The notes beneath the pieces are model-generated. The model had not been told where the DNA came from. It was given only the letters and a program-made list of their open reading frames with translations, and made no database searches. 64,000 nucleotides of DNA from Acholoe squamosa (taxonomy: Eukaryota > Annelida > Polychaeta > Phyllodocida > Polynoidae), in the NCBI GenBank assembly GCA_949317995.1, contig OX439046.1, positions 74,354,286-74,418,285 of the forward strand, in the 5' to 3' direction. A program made the position numbers and the translations under genes. Numbering within the stretch: position 1 is the first letter of the stretch; the number at the start of each line of letters is the position of its first letter. Of the stretch, positions 51,629-61,319 are shown piece by piece.

Positions 51629-51927
51629 GTTATTTTATGTGAATAACTTCTTCCCATAGAGATAGCATTGCAGGGCCGATCCACACACCCCCAGTGGCGT
51701 AACGTGTGCCGATCCACCACAGCGGCCGTTCCAGTACCGTAGCCTCGTTCTGGCTGCGTGTAAACATTCAAAATGGCGGACCGGCGCTCGTGCGGTGAAC
51801 TACGGTAACAGATTTTGCTAATTTTCAGTTAATTAAACTAAAAACATAACGCCCTTGGGGGAGACAACTCCCTCGTGGTGGATCGGCCACCTCGTACACC
51901 ACGGTCGTTTAGTTCTATCTATATATG
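51629..51927 (-). mobile_element. GATCCACC element, copy 2
   Basis: TATTTTATGTGAATAACTTC to GTCGTTTAGTTCTATCTATA. CAAAATGGCGGACCGGCGCT and CTCGTGGTGGATCGGCCACC match copy 1 in inverse orientation. Confidence 0.88.
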
Positions 51928-51931
51928 CGAC

Positions 51932-52048
51932 AGGCGCTTATTTGAAAACTGTATTTAGTGCTGAAGATTAAATTCAACAGCCTTATAACCCCCGTGCTTC
52001 TTTGTGACCAGGGCTTATCTGAGACCCTAATGCGTAAACGGGCCAGCA
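51932..52048. mobile_element. TAAGCGCC-family element, decayed
   Basis: GACAGGCGCTTATTTGAAAA, GTGCTGAAGATTAAATTC, TATAACCCCCGTGCTTC, GGGCTTATCTGAGACCC, reverse orientation. Confidence 0.6.
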
Positions 52049-52224
52049 TGGTATAGCCTACAAGTAGTAGTAGACATGTTTAACAACATCACAGCACACA
52101 TCTCCTACACCCACTCCATCATGTTCCCCCTGACACCTTCTGTACTCTGTGTACATAATTAACCACACTGTTCAGACAATGGCTTGGTCCATGGGGAGGG
52201 GGGGGGGTATTGGTAACAGAGCCA

Positions 52225-52615
52225 TTCCTAAATTGAGGTGGCCATCTTGCAACCAGTTTTGTAACTGCCCCCTGACGGCCATCTTGGATCTGGCAGAGGA
52301 TTGTGGTAATCTCTTATCTTCCCCTCCACCCACAGAAAACAATAAGCTGCCTTTAACTTTATCTTAATCACCTTAAGTATACCTGCCCGTTGTTTTATGA
52401 TTAGGTGTGAATGGAGGGGATTAGCCTGATAGGGAGACAATGGCTTGGTTTTACTTAGCCAGGATTATATATGTGCCCTCTTAGAAAACTTTTAAAACCA
52501 TCCAAAGTAAACTGTACAAAGAGGCCAACTGCTGATCTAGCCCCCGACTATAATGAGACACCTAGCTAATTGGTTTGGTACTAGCAATGGCCTAGTCCCG
52601 TATATGCCAGTGTCT
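52225..52615 (+). repeat. Dispersed duplication, copy 1 (pair with 61820-62322)
   Basis: GGTAATCTCTTATCTTCC, AACTTTATCTTAATCACCTT, GTAAACTGTACAAAGAGG, TAGCCCCCGACTA and AATGGCCTAGTCCCGTATA keep the same order in both copies. The spacers are diverged. Confidence 0.75.
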
Positions 52616-53008
52616 ATCTGAGCATGGATATCATGGACTGTCACTGGTCCAATGGACATATTCTATCCATCCAGCTCACAAATATTTTGGAGAATCAGAT
52701 AAGATTTGACATCTATTGGGAAGCCAGAAAACTGCCAGAATTAGATCACTCACGTTTTGGATCAGTGTCTCAATGAGTTTAGGGGGAGGCAATATTTTAC
52801 AGAGCAGATTGGTCATTGTATAAGAACTACGCCCAGCGGTAGTTTATTATTGGATTTTGCACAGTACTTAGGGAATAAAAACCCTGCTCTGCCAACTTAA
52901 ATGTTTTAACCTTTCATGGCTTGCTATTTTTATAAATACATCATGGTCAGTTGTAGTTAATCAACCTACTGGAATGTTTGTACAGACATATTTGGTGACC
53001 TAACATTG
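52616..53008. other. No gene seen
   Basis: No recognised feature. Confidence 0.4.
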
Positions 53009-53252
53009 CACTGAAAAACTGAGAGGCACGAAACTAGTCAGTGAAGATGACTTTAAGTCCTCAGGCTGACGATACCTATATCTACAGCTTTAGGTCATCA
53101 AAGTGGCGACTTTAGGTCATCATCCTGACCACCTTAGTCGTCAGTATGACGACTTTCTATTGTCAGTATGACGAGTTTAGGTGGTCATTAGACCTTGACT
53201 ACCCTAAACTCGTCTATATTGACGAGTTTTAGGCGGCGGGATGTTTTCTGTG
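53009..53252. mobile_element. CACTGAAAA foldback, copy 2
   Basis: Nearly identical to 31660-31899 (ACTAGTCAGTG, TTTAGGTCATCAAAGTGGCG, CTAAACTCGTCTATATTGAC), ending TTTTCTGTG. The flanks are TTG and TGG, so TA is not conserved here. Confidence 0.88.
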
Positions 53253-53843
53253 TGGTGTATGGTGGCCACTTCTCTGTTGATACTGCACTTGTTCACTAAT
53301 CTTTTATTCAAGCATCAAACAGACATTGAAACATTTTACTACCCATAAAAGTTTAATTATTGAACGCTACATGATATAAAAACTGCACTGCAAACTTAGA
53401 TCTTTAAAAGCCACTCATGCAGGAGTTATTTCTCCAAATTGTATTAGTTTTGCAAATTTTTATGTTGATTATCAAGTACTATCAAGGTACAAGCTATATA
53501 CTTTGATACATTTTTTTTGTGTTCTGTATTTTTCTTGTATTAATTCCCAAGTACTATATTATATATGTCTATAAACAGTCAGTGTAATTGAGACCAAAAC
53601 ACTCACCACACCGAGTGAGTTGTATACTTGGTTATACATTGATCATCAACTCAAAATTTCATCTTTTCTCTCATCGCAATGTGCATCATTTCATCTTTAT
53701 CTTTTAAGTCCTATCAATCAAGATGGGATTGTCATGTCTTTATATACGACAAGTGAAACTGAGTCTAAATTCTTAAGTTGAAATATTATCACCTCCTTTG
53801 CGTAGTGGAGCGATCAATAAACACGTTTGAAAAAGAAAATCAG
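53253..53843. other. No gene seen
   Basis: AT-rich sequence; nothing supported. Confidence 0.4.
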
Positions 53844-53904
53844 CAGTGGTCCATGCAGAATCTGGAAAAGGAGGTGGTGCAGCCCAAAAGCAGGGGGCAT
53901 ACCC

Positions 53905-53969
<65 letters not shown>

Positions 53970-54029
53970 GGGGTCCAGAATATGTAATTAAACTTAAGTT
54001 CTGGCACCCCCTGTCTACATCTGCCACTG
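53844..54029. mobile_element. CAGTGG-family element, copy 2, with (TA)n
   Basis: CAGTGGTCCATGCAGAATCT to CATCTGCCACTG. It shares GTGCAGCCCAAAAGCAGGGG and GGGGGCATACCCC with 38759-38938 and is expanded by a (TA)n tract at 53907-53964 of about 28 units. Confidence 0.7.
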
Positions 54030-54032
54030 CAT

Positions 54033-54130
54033 CATTTCCATTAGTCACCATGATGCACCAATGGGATGCTGGTTGGAGGACTTGCCAGCTTTTCTTTTCT
54101 GAATCATGTAGGAACATCTTGGCTATTGGT
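54033..54130. mobile_element. P-family fragment
   Basis: CATTAGTCACCATGATGCACCAATGGGATGCTGG only. Confidence 0.55.
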
Positions 54131-54364
54131 GTATCACACTAGGACACCAAGAGTATATTAACCATCAATGCAAAGGTTTTAAGACGCCCTCTGGGGTTGA
54201 TAGAGGCTGATCAATTCTCATTTAGCTACAAAGTGCATAGAAGCAGCCAATGGTAGCCCCTGACACATAGATCTGTCCTCCCTTTGTGCCTCCAAGTACT
54301 GAATAGAAAAAGAGATGGGATTGGATAATATATCTCAGATACACAATGGGAATCAATGATGTTA

Positions 54365-54958
54365 AAGCTTTAACCCTGAAAGTGCCGCTAATGTTTGAAT
54401 GCATCATGCTCATCAGTCAGCCGGGTGTTTGAATGCAGCCTTACAGGGGCATAGGAAAATCGGGGGCCAGGGGGGCCCGGGCCCCCCCCCCCCCAATCCA
54501 AGAGGAGGTGTGGCCTGAATATGTCTGGGCCCCCCAAAATGTTTTTGTCAATACCCATGATACAATGCAAAAATTTCCAGAATCTTTTCACTAATATGGA
54601 AGCAGAATGGGGAAAATGGGAGGAGCTTGGACTTTAAATCACAGGCAAAAGTCATGAAAGACTAATTCTATACACATATATCTTATGTATCTTATGTGAG
54701 CACATTCTAGCCGACGAATTACGATGAGTGCGACAGGGTCCCCCTGGCCCCCCCCCCCCAATCAAAATTTGGTTCCTACGCCTCTGCCTTAGTGTGCTAC
54801 CAGGTCTGCACTCATGCATCATACCAACCCTACAGAGTGGAAACAACCTCAAGGGTCGGCATGATGCACCAATGAGGTGCTGGTAAGCAGACTTCATTGG
54901 TGCATCATGACGATCAGTGGGCATGATGCACTCCTGCATTAGGGGCCTTCAAGGTTTA
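54365..54958. mobile_element. P-family element split by a CAGGGGC element
   Basis: TTTAACCCTGAAAGTGCCGC ... TTTGAATGCAGCCTTA, then the insertion 54444-54786, then GTGTGCTACCAGGTCTGCAC, hinge CCTACAGAGTGGAAACAACC, AAGGGTCGGCATGATGCACC, right arm and GGGGCCTTCAAGGTTTAA. Confidence 0.88.
54444..54786. mobile_element. CAGGGGC element with flanking CCTTA
   Basis: Ends CAGGGGCATAGGAA and TTCCTACGCCTCTG. Near both ends are runs of C and G (GGGGGGCCCGGGCC). CCTTA lies directly outside each end (54439-54443, 54787-54791). 343 bp, non-coding. CAGRGGCGTAG ends are seen in many hAT elements, whose TSD is normally 8 bp; only 5 bp match here. Confidence 0.75.
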
Positions 54959-55205
54959 ACACCCTATGTGGTCATGATGCATGAATGTAAAATGCATGTT
55001 GCTTCAGAGAATAACTCTCCAGGACTGCATTCAAGCATCATGGTGGTCTTATACGACTCAAACAATTCCAAACGGGGGTGGCATGATGCATTGATGCAGC
55101 CTTGCGTAGTAGACGTACGCGTACCCGTGTTTCATTGATACATCGGATGCATCACGCCGACCAATGGGAATGATGCATTAATGCATCAGCGCCCCTTAAG
55201 GGGCT
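54959..55205. mobile_element. P-family element
   Basis: Shares its left terminus with the preceding copy (GGTTTAACACCC). Modules: AATGTAAAATGCATG; GGACTGCATTCAAGCATC; hinge with AAACGGGGGTGGCATGATGC; a diverged hairpin carrying GTAGACGTACGCGTACCC; right arm GCCGACCAATGGGAATGATG; end GCGCCCCTTAAGGGGC. Confidence 0.8.
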
Positions 55206-55373
55206 ACTCTATAGGCTATCGTTAAAATGTTAATATAGTATTTAGACTTTGACATTTTCATCGACCGCCCACTCTCACAGGGAAAGTGCCATCCATTGAT
55301 CCACACTGGTAGTACTTTAAGGCCGTTTAATGGCATCAATGCATTTGTATAGGATGTAGGAATAAAGTGCTCT

Positions 55374-55560
55374 AAGGGAGTGATCATTTTTTTAACAACA
55401 GAGAGGGGGCTGGTGGATTTGAGGGGGGGGGGCAGAATTCTTTTGACCCCTTGACCAGGGGGGTCAAAATAATTTCACCTGTTTTCGGAGAAAAAGCCTG
55501 TGCATTACTATACGTTACAAGGGCGCATTTAAGCCTACACGGGGGAAAAAAATATTTTTA
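55374..55560. mobile_element. GGGAGTG element, right-truncated
   Basis: AAGGGAGTGATCATTTTTTT, GGATTTGAGGGGGGGGGGCA, TTGACCCCTTGACCAGGGGG, GAAAAAGCCTGTGCATTACT. The second terminus is replaced by an ACAGTG segment. Confidence 0.75.
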
Positions 55561-56440
55561 CAGTGTAGAAAGAACTGCATTGGTGCATGATAAGTGATCC
55601 TTGGCTTAATGGAACCTGAGACTGGGGCACAATGTGGCCCTATAAGCGCTATGTATTCTTCTCCCTCACACGTACAGCTCATTTACATATCTGATAGTGC
55701 GGCCATGTACATTTCAGGCTGCTGCTGGGGCTCTATGAGTTATTCTGTATGGTAACTAGGTCAGCTACTATCATATATAGCTCACTTTGGAATCATACAG
55801 AGGGGCCGCCATTTTGTCCCCTTATAATACCATATAACCCCACATATATGCCAGTCTATGTAAGCCACACTGCCAACTCTATAAAAGTAAATAAGGATGT
55901 AAGTGAGAGAGTATCAGATGTTTAACACCATTTCGACAGCTAAAGTCATATTCATGGTGAGAACTACATTATACGATTTCACAGAAGAATGTGCACCATA
56001 CACAGATCCAAGGGGATAGGAAGGAGGAGATATAGACCCTTTCTAGTGTGCTAGTGAAGCCCTCCCTGCCTTTAAGACACAATTCGGACTGATGCTTTGG
56101 GTTGCAGCTGATCTCATAGGGATGGAGTAAACGATTTCTGAGAGGTATGAATATGAAAGAAGTTAAATATGGCAGTTTAGAATACTGCAAATTGAAATTG
56201 GAATATTCCCCCCTACGGTATTGACTTCTGGAAATAGCCCATGGATCCCCATCACCGTCTCCGTTCATTTCCCTCCCTTTATTCCCCTATGTATGTATTG
56301 CGTCATTCACGATATTATTGATCACTGAACAATATCGACTCCACTCTCTGAATAAAAAGAAAGAATATAGAATAAAAGAAGCTGGCTGCCATTATCGGCG
56401 CTTTTAAGGGGGGTGGGTGGATGAGCTGCTATAGTGTACC
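55561..56440. other. No gene seen
   Basis: No supported exon. A minus-strand frame of 99 codons (55969-56268) has no signal. Confidence 0.4.
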
Positions 56441-56441
56441 A

Positions 56442-56672
56442 GGAGGGTCTTGCCAAAAGGAAACATGATTCAAAAATTAAAACATTTGTGTATTGGCAAA
56501 AGACTTTTCACAGCACACGTTTAGATGTAATGTGCACTTTTTGACAACGCATTCTGCCACAAATGTTTTGTCAATACTATGAAACCGAGTTAGGCCATGC
56601 ACATTTCTATCAGTTCTGGCTGAAAAAAAATGTTAATAGGTTTTTCCTCGTTATCTTTTGGCAAGAACCTCC
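56442..56672 (-). mobile_element. GGAGGGTNTTGCC element, copy 2
   Basis: Ends GGAGGGTCTTGCCAAAAGGA and TCTTTTGGCAAGAACCTCC. Interior CAATACTATGAAACCGAGTT, AGGCCATGCAC, the reverse of copy 1. Confidence 0.87.
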
Positions 56673-56810
56673 AGAGGTAAAATAGAGTTTGGCAGGGATA
56701 GGGGGAAGGGGGAGGGGGAACTGTGTTGCAATTTCCACAATCCTCCTAAGTGATATGTATCGGTACAGCTGCCGCCACAGCACTGTCATTGTGGTACCAG
56801 CAGTGTGAGG

Positions 56811-56933
56811 AATTTTGTGTATAGTGATATGATATATTAAACGTTTTAGAGAATTTTGTGTATAGTGATATGATATATTAAACGTTGTAGAGAATATTGT
56901 GTATAGTGATATGATATATTAAACGTTGTAGAA
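56811..56933 (+). repeat. 41-bp minisatellite, three units
   Basis: AATTTTGTGTATAGTGATAT followed by GATATATTAAACGTTGTAGAG. Unrelated in sequence to the 41-bp satellite at 6.3 kb. Confidence 0.95.
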
Positions 56934-56969
56934 AAAGAGAACTACACAAGAGCCATCACTGTAAAGATG

Positions 56970-57293
56970 CCCTTAGGGAGTGATAACTTTTTAATAACAC
57001 AGGGGGGCTGGTTGGTTTGCGTGCGGACGCATGAGAAAAACTCCGGCCTCCCCCTCTCGACGGGTCAAAATTTTTCGACCCCCCTCGGGAGGCGAAAATT
57101 GTGTGCGAACACGCCATTTTAACCTATAGTAACACCCAGGCTTTTTCGCTTTAAACAGGTGATATTATTTTGACCCCACTAGTCAAGGGGGCTAAAAAAT
57201 TCTGACCCCCTGGTCAAGGGGTTGAAAAGTTCTGACCCCCCTCAAACCAACCAGCCCCCCCCCCCTCTGTTGTTAAAAAATGATCACTCCCAC
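56970..57293 (-). mobile_element. GGGAGTG element, full length
   Basis: GGGAGTGATAACTTTTTAAT on the left and GTTAAAAAATGATCACTCCC on the right. Interior AACACGCCATTTTAACCTAT, AGTAACACCCAGGCTTTTTC and repeated TCTGACCCCC. Reverse orientation to 23889-24191. Confidence 0.82.
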
Positions 57294-57810
57294 AAAATAA
57301 CAAAGCTTTGTCTACAGCAGCCTTGAGACGAAGCTTTTGCCCTTGTTTCTTGTTGCTTTCTGGAGGTTCATGGTAGAATTTTCGCTACTTCACTGGCCCT
57401 GTTTATGGGACCAGGCAAATAAAAAAGAACACTTGGTATCTTCTGAAAAAAAGGGGAATGAAGCTCACTGGTGGCGGGTTTCTCCTAACCCCTCCTAATA
57501 CATTCGCTCATTCATATCCTAGATTCAGTCATCCGTAGATGCGATCACTAATGGCAAACAGCATATAAATACCTGTCTAACTGTTTGGACAAGCAGATTT
57601 TAAATTAAAATACCTGTCCACACTGAAAGGAAAAGGCCTTAATATCCACAATGTCTCTGCTAACCTTTAATTACAGAAAGTGGAGGTAAAATCAACCAAA
57701 CCAAACCAAACTAACAGTCTGTTTTAAGAGCCATACAGAGCCATACAGTCCTTGTTGTGGTACAGGGTCCATTCACAGCTACCAAAGCTGTCACAGCCCT
57801 TCACAATCAG
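57294..57810. other. No gene seen
   Basis: No recognised feature. Confidence 0.4.
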
Positions 57811-57854
57811 CACACATGTCCGGCACGTGACATACATAATAACCTTCACCTTTA

Positions 57855-57915
57855 CAGTACTGACCTTTACTCTGACCTTGACCTTGCCCCCTGTGACCTT
57901 GGTGTGACCATGTCC
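57855..57915 (+). promoter_or_regulatory. Cluster of TGACC(T/A) half-sites
   Basis: TGACCTTTA, TGACCTTGACCTTG, GTGACCTTGG and GTGACCATG lie within about 60 bp, in the same orientation with variable spacing. AGGTCA half-sites bind nuclear receptors, but this may be a degenerate simple repeat. No promoter is evident. Confidence 0.25.
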
Positions 57916-58140
57916 ATGTCAAGTTCATTAAATGGTACAGAGGTGGAGGTGGTGGTGTCAGTTGATGCTGGTGTGTGGAGGTATGGGTCGTCAGCCTTTT
58001 CATTGGCTACATACCATTGGCTGGATTTACTCTCTTTTCCTTGAGATTCTTGAGATTTATTGTCATAATGAAAAAGCACAACTAAGATACGTCTAAGTGT
58101 TTTTACTGTCATGTAAGTGTTTTTCTTTTACAGCCATTGG

Positions 58141-58352
58141 GGTGCCTATACATGGGTGCTCAAATTTTCTAGGACGTCACGCAGTCGCTTTTTAGGAAGG
58201 ATGGTGTGTCACTTTTTATGTATATGTCAATGTACTGCGAACTTTTGATAGTGTCACCGTCCGTCACTTTTTTAAAACCTCTGCGTCACTTTTTAAAACC
58301 CCTGCGTGACAGTGTCACAAGCATCACTTTTTACCCATGTATAGGTACATTG
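58141..58352. mobile_element. Foldback element, CCTATACATGGGT ends
   Basis: GTGCCTATACATGGGTGCTC and TTACCCATGTATAGGTAC are inverted. The interior repeats GCGTCACTTTTTAAAACC and TGTGTCACTTTTTA. About 210 bp, single copy here. Confidence 0.7.
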
Positions 58353-58663
58353 GGTCCTCAAGTTTCATGGACCATGCGGCGACGCTTTACTCGCACCGGT
58401 AAATGGACTCTGATCATCTCTTGAGACACTCTGACTTGACCTTTTAAGCCGTGGAATGGAACCGGAATTTGCAATCCTAGGGCTCGATACAATCAAAGTG
58501 CCATAAGAAATGGCCTCCATTCATGCATAGTGACAAATGCTGTATACAGGGCATTATGAAGCTCTGAAAAACTTGAAATACCCACAGACTCATTCCCCTG
58601 GTCCTCAGTGTTGCTGTCACTCAGTTAGTGTTTTACATCAATGCCATTCAGGTAACTGCTACA

Positions 58664-58872
58664 CTGTAAAAAGAATGTCGTTGAAATAACGAAGGATCTC
58701 TCGTCCCAAAGAGATCCTTTGTTATTTTCACATCATTTTCAGAGAGATTTCTTGTACCACCACACTGCCACCCGGAGATTTTACACCAGCCCCCTGTTGT
58801 GTAATTACGGTGGTTCATTGTTAAGTTTTTTACAAGGACCCCTTGTAGATTTAACAGTTATTTCTTACAATA
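58664..58872 (+). mobile_element. ACTGTAA-family element, full length
   Basis: CACTGTAAAAAGAATGTCGT, TGAAATAACGAAGGATCTCT, ATTTCTTGTACCACC, GTGTAATTACGGTGGTTCAT, AGATTTAACAGTTATTTCTT, ACAATAG. A (TA)n tract begins six bases later. Confidence 0.9.
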
Positions 58873-58874
58873 GA

Positions 58875-58877
<3 letters not shown>

Positions 58878-58935
<58 letters not shown>
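58878..58935. repeat. (TA)n microsatellite
   Basis: About 29 TA units. Confidence 0.98.
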
Positions 58936-58941
<6 letters not shown>

Positions 58942-59343
58942 ACCACCAGTATTGATAGGAAGACAGAGGGTGAAGATAATGTGAGTTGCAAACAAGCTGG
59001 TGAAGGGCGGGGGGGGGGGGGCTACAGGTATTGTGATGATGCCAGGGAGCAGTCTATACATACACAATGTACAACCCTCTGTGACACTGACCACCATCTA
59101 TTGACATGCGCACTGAGCACATACCAGCTGACTTCCGGTACTGTTGGTGTATGGGTAGTTAATGGTGCATGCATCTGCCTGTCAGTCATTATGTGATCTA
59201 GTCCAACCATGTGTGTAAGGGGGCTGGCGTTGAGCAGGGAGGGTAGGGAGGTTAATTTTGTTGGATGGAGTAGGGAAGGGAAGAGGTTTATATGTAAATG
59301 CCAGTCGCTCTCTACATTAGAGGTAGTATAGGCCCCCCAAATG
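58936..59343. other. No gene seen
   Basis: A minus-strand frame of 156 codons spans 59022-59492, but it crosses a TATTGGCC fragment and has no recognisable motif. Confidence 0.4.
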
Positions 59344-59413
59344 TATTGGTTACAAGCGGGTCTGGAACTGGTTTTTGGCGACATACAATGATAAGAACTG
59401 ATGGGACCAGTAA
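59344..59413 (+). mobile_element. TATTGGCC element, fragment
   Basis: TATTGGTTACAAGCGGGTCT, GGTTTTTGGCGACATACA, TGATAAGAACTGATGGGACCAG. Only the left third remains. CCAGATTTTGAGGGGAGTGC after it resembles CAGTGG-family sequence. Confidence 0.75.
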
Positions 59414-59670
59414 CTAGTGCCAGATTTTGAGGGGAGTGCGGGGGTGCACGCCCCCTCCATTTTCCCTGTAGTTTAGAGTTCATTTGGATCATTTAAGCAT
59501 GAAATTTAGCCATAAATATGGGCTATACGAGCCAATGGGCATCCATGATACTGAGACCTCTAAGGGGGGGGTGGAGGGGGAGGGGTTGCATACATGTGGG
59601 TTCTGGAAATGGGCGTTGGGGATATGTTATTTGCATGTTGCCCTCAAGGTACAGTCTTCTCCAAGGTCTA

Positions 59671-59974
59671 CACTGAAAACCTGGAAGATCCGAAACTAGT
59701 CAGTGGTGACCACTTTAGGTCCTCAAGTTGACGATACCTAAAACTACAACTTTAGGTAGTCAAAATGATGACTTTAGGTCATCATCCTGACAACCTAAGT
59801 CATCAGTATGACAACTCTGTACTGTCAGTATTGTCATACTGACGACTCAGGTCATCAGGATGATGACCTAAAGTCATCATTTTGACTGCCTAAAGCTGTA
59901 GTTTTAGGTATCGTCAACTGGAGGACCTAAAGTCGTCACCGCTGACTAGTTTCGGATTTTCCAGGTTTTCAGTG
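59671..59974. mobile_element. CACTGAAAA foldback, copy 3, near-perfect palindrome
   Basis: 304 bp. CACTGAAAACCTGGAAGATC at the left and GATTTTCCAGGTTTTCAGTG at the right pair along arms of about 140 bp, including TTTAGGTCATCATCCTGA and TAAAGTCATCATTTTGAC. The centre is near 59822. TA flanks both ends (59669-59670, 59975-59976). Confidence 0.93.
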
Positions 59975-60030
59975 TACCCCTCTCCAATAGACAAATGGAA
60001 ATATAATCTGAAGCACCGTGCTGCCATTGA

Positions 60031-60315
60031 TTAACCCTTTTGAAGGTCGATGAGGCATCATCGCCAGCACTTCATTTGAGCATCATGCCCACCAATGGGC
60101 ATGACCGGAGTGTCGGCATGATGCTCCTATAAAGTGCCGGCGAGTCTGCTCACCAGCACTTCATTGGAGCATTATTATGCCCATTGGTCGGCATGATGCT
60201 CCAATGAGGTGCTGGTGAGCAGTCTCACCAGCACTTCATTAGTGCATCATGCCGACCAATGGGCATGATGCACTCCTGTATTAGCGGCCCTTAAAACGTT
60301 AAAGGGTTAATCTCC
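60031..60315. mobile_element. P-family element, rearranged
   Basis: TTAACCCTTTTGAAGGTCG to GCCCTTAAAACGTTAAAGGGTTAA. Three half or whole hairpin-2 modules, two with CCACCAATGGGCATGA or GCCCATTGGTCGGCATGATG between them. The right terminus is doubled. Confidence 0.87.
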
Positions 60316-60756
60316 ACCTAAAAGTGGGTGGGTGTGGCCTGTGATGGGGAGGGTGGAGATGTCTCTCATGTACATCTGCGCTCTAATCCTCTATTCAAAT
60401 CCCCGCCTACCACCTGTCAGCATTAGCACGGCAATGGTTAATCAACGAGCGTTGCACATTGATTGATTTTACCAAACACACAGTTTATTATGAGTATAAT
60501 GGTAAACTGTAAGAAATAACTGTTGAATCTACCAGGGACCCTCGTAAGGCTGAGAAGTAAACCTCTATAATTGCATTGCACTGAAGCATCGCATGTAGTT
60601 TCTACAATGAAACAGTACACACTATGGTACAAGGAATCTCCATGAAAATAACAATGCAACTTTGAGGCAAGGATTTCACTGTCATTTCGATGACATTTTT
60701 TTTAACCAAGGGATATATGATGACTTAACACAAACAGCACTATATATGGATGCATT
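60316..60756 (+). repeat. Tandem duplication, unit 1, with ACTGTAA insertion
   Basis: CTACCACCTGTCAGCATTAG, TGCACATTGATTGATTTTAC, GTATAATGG, then the insertion (60507-60705), then AACCAAGGGATATATGATGA and GCACTATATATGG. Aligns with 61015-61262 and 61320-61700. Confidence 0.85.
60507..60705 (-). mobile_element. ACTGTAA-family element in duplication unit 1
   Basis: ACTGTAAGAAATAACTGTTG to TCGATGACATTTTTTTT. The other units lack it, so its borders are known to within a few bases: TAA (or TTAA) is present on both sides. Confidence 0.92.
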
Positions 60757-61014
60757 GACCCTTTCAGGGCGGCTGATGCATTCATGTATCATGCCCATTG
60801 GTCGTCATGATGCATGAATGCAGCCCTGGTGAGTAACTCGCCAGGGCTACATTCATGCATCATAATGATCCTACAGGGTCGATACATAAACTCCCAAATA
60901 GTCCGCATGATGCTGCAAGGAAGTGCTGGCAAGGAGACCCACCAGCACTTCATTGGTGCATCATGACGACCATAGGCATGATATGTTAATGCATCAGCGG
61001 CCCTTAAAGGGTTA
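60757..61014. mobile_element. P-family element, full-length two-hairpin form
   Basis: TTGACCCTTTCAGGGCGGCTG to CAGCGGCCCTTAAAGGGTTAA. It has excellent arms, a perfect hairpin 1 (AGCCCTGGTGAGTAACTCGC), hinge ATCCTACAGGGTCGATACAT, and hairpin 2 with a few changes. It lies exactly between duplication units 1 and 2. Confidence 0.93.
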
Positions 61015-61270
61015 AGTGGGCGGGGCAGGGTTGTGCAGAGATTCTTAATGGCTGAGTGGGTGGGTGGGGCGACCACTTGTACATCTGTCCGCTAATCCTC
61101 TATATAAATCACAGCCAACCACCTGTCAGTACTAATACCGAGTGCTGCACATTGATTGGTTTTAACAAACACAGATTCAATTCATGTCAGCAGGATATGA
61201 TTATGATAGCAACCAAGGGATCCATTATTACATGCTTCATAACAAATAGTACTACATGGGTGGTGGATAT
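61015..61270 (+). repeat. Tandem duplication, unit 2, no insertion
   Basis: ACATCTGTCCGCTAATCCTC, CCAACCACCTGTCAGTACTA, TGCACATTGATTGGTTTTAA, GATAGCAACCAAGGGATCCA, AGTACTACATGG. It serves as the empty-site reference for units 1 and 3. Confidence 0.85.
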
Positions 61271-61319
61271 ATAGAAGGTTGGTAAAGGGGGATTTGAATT
61301 GATCAGCGGAGCTATAATT

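Noticed and set aside
59022..59492. 156-codon minus-strand frame
   Set aside because: It crosses a TATTGGCC-element fragment and has no domain. Likely chance.
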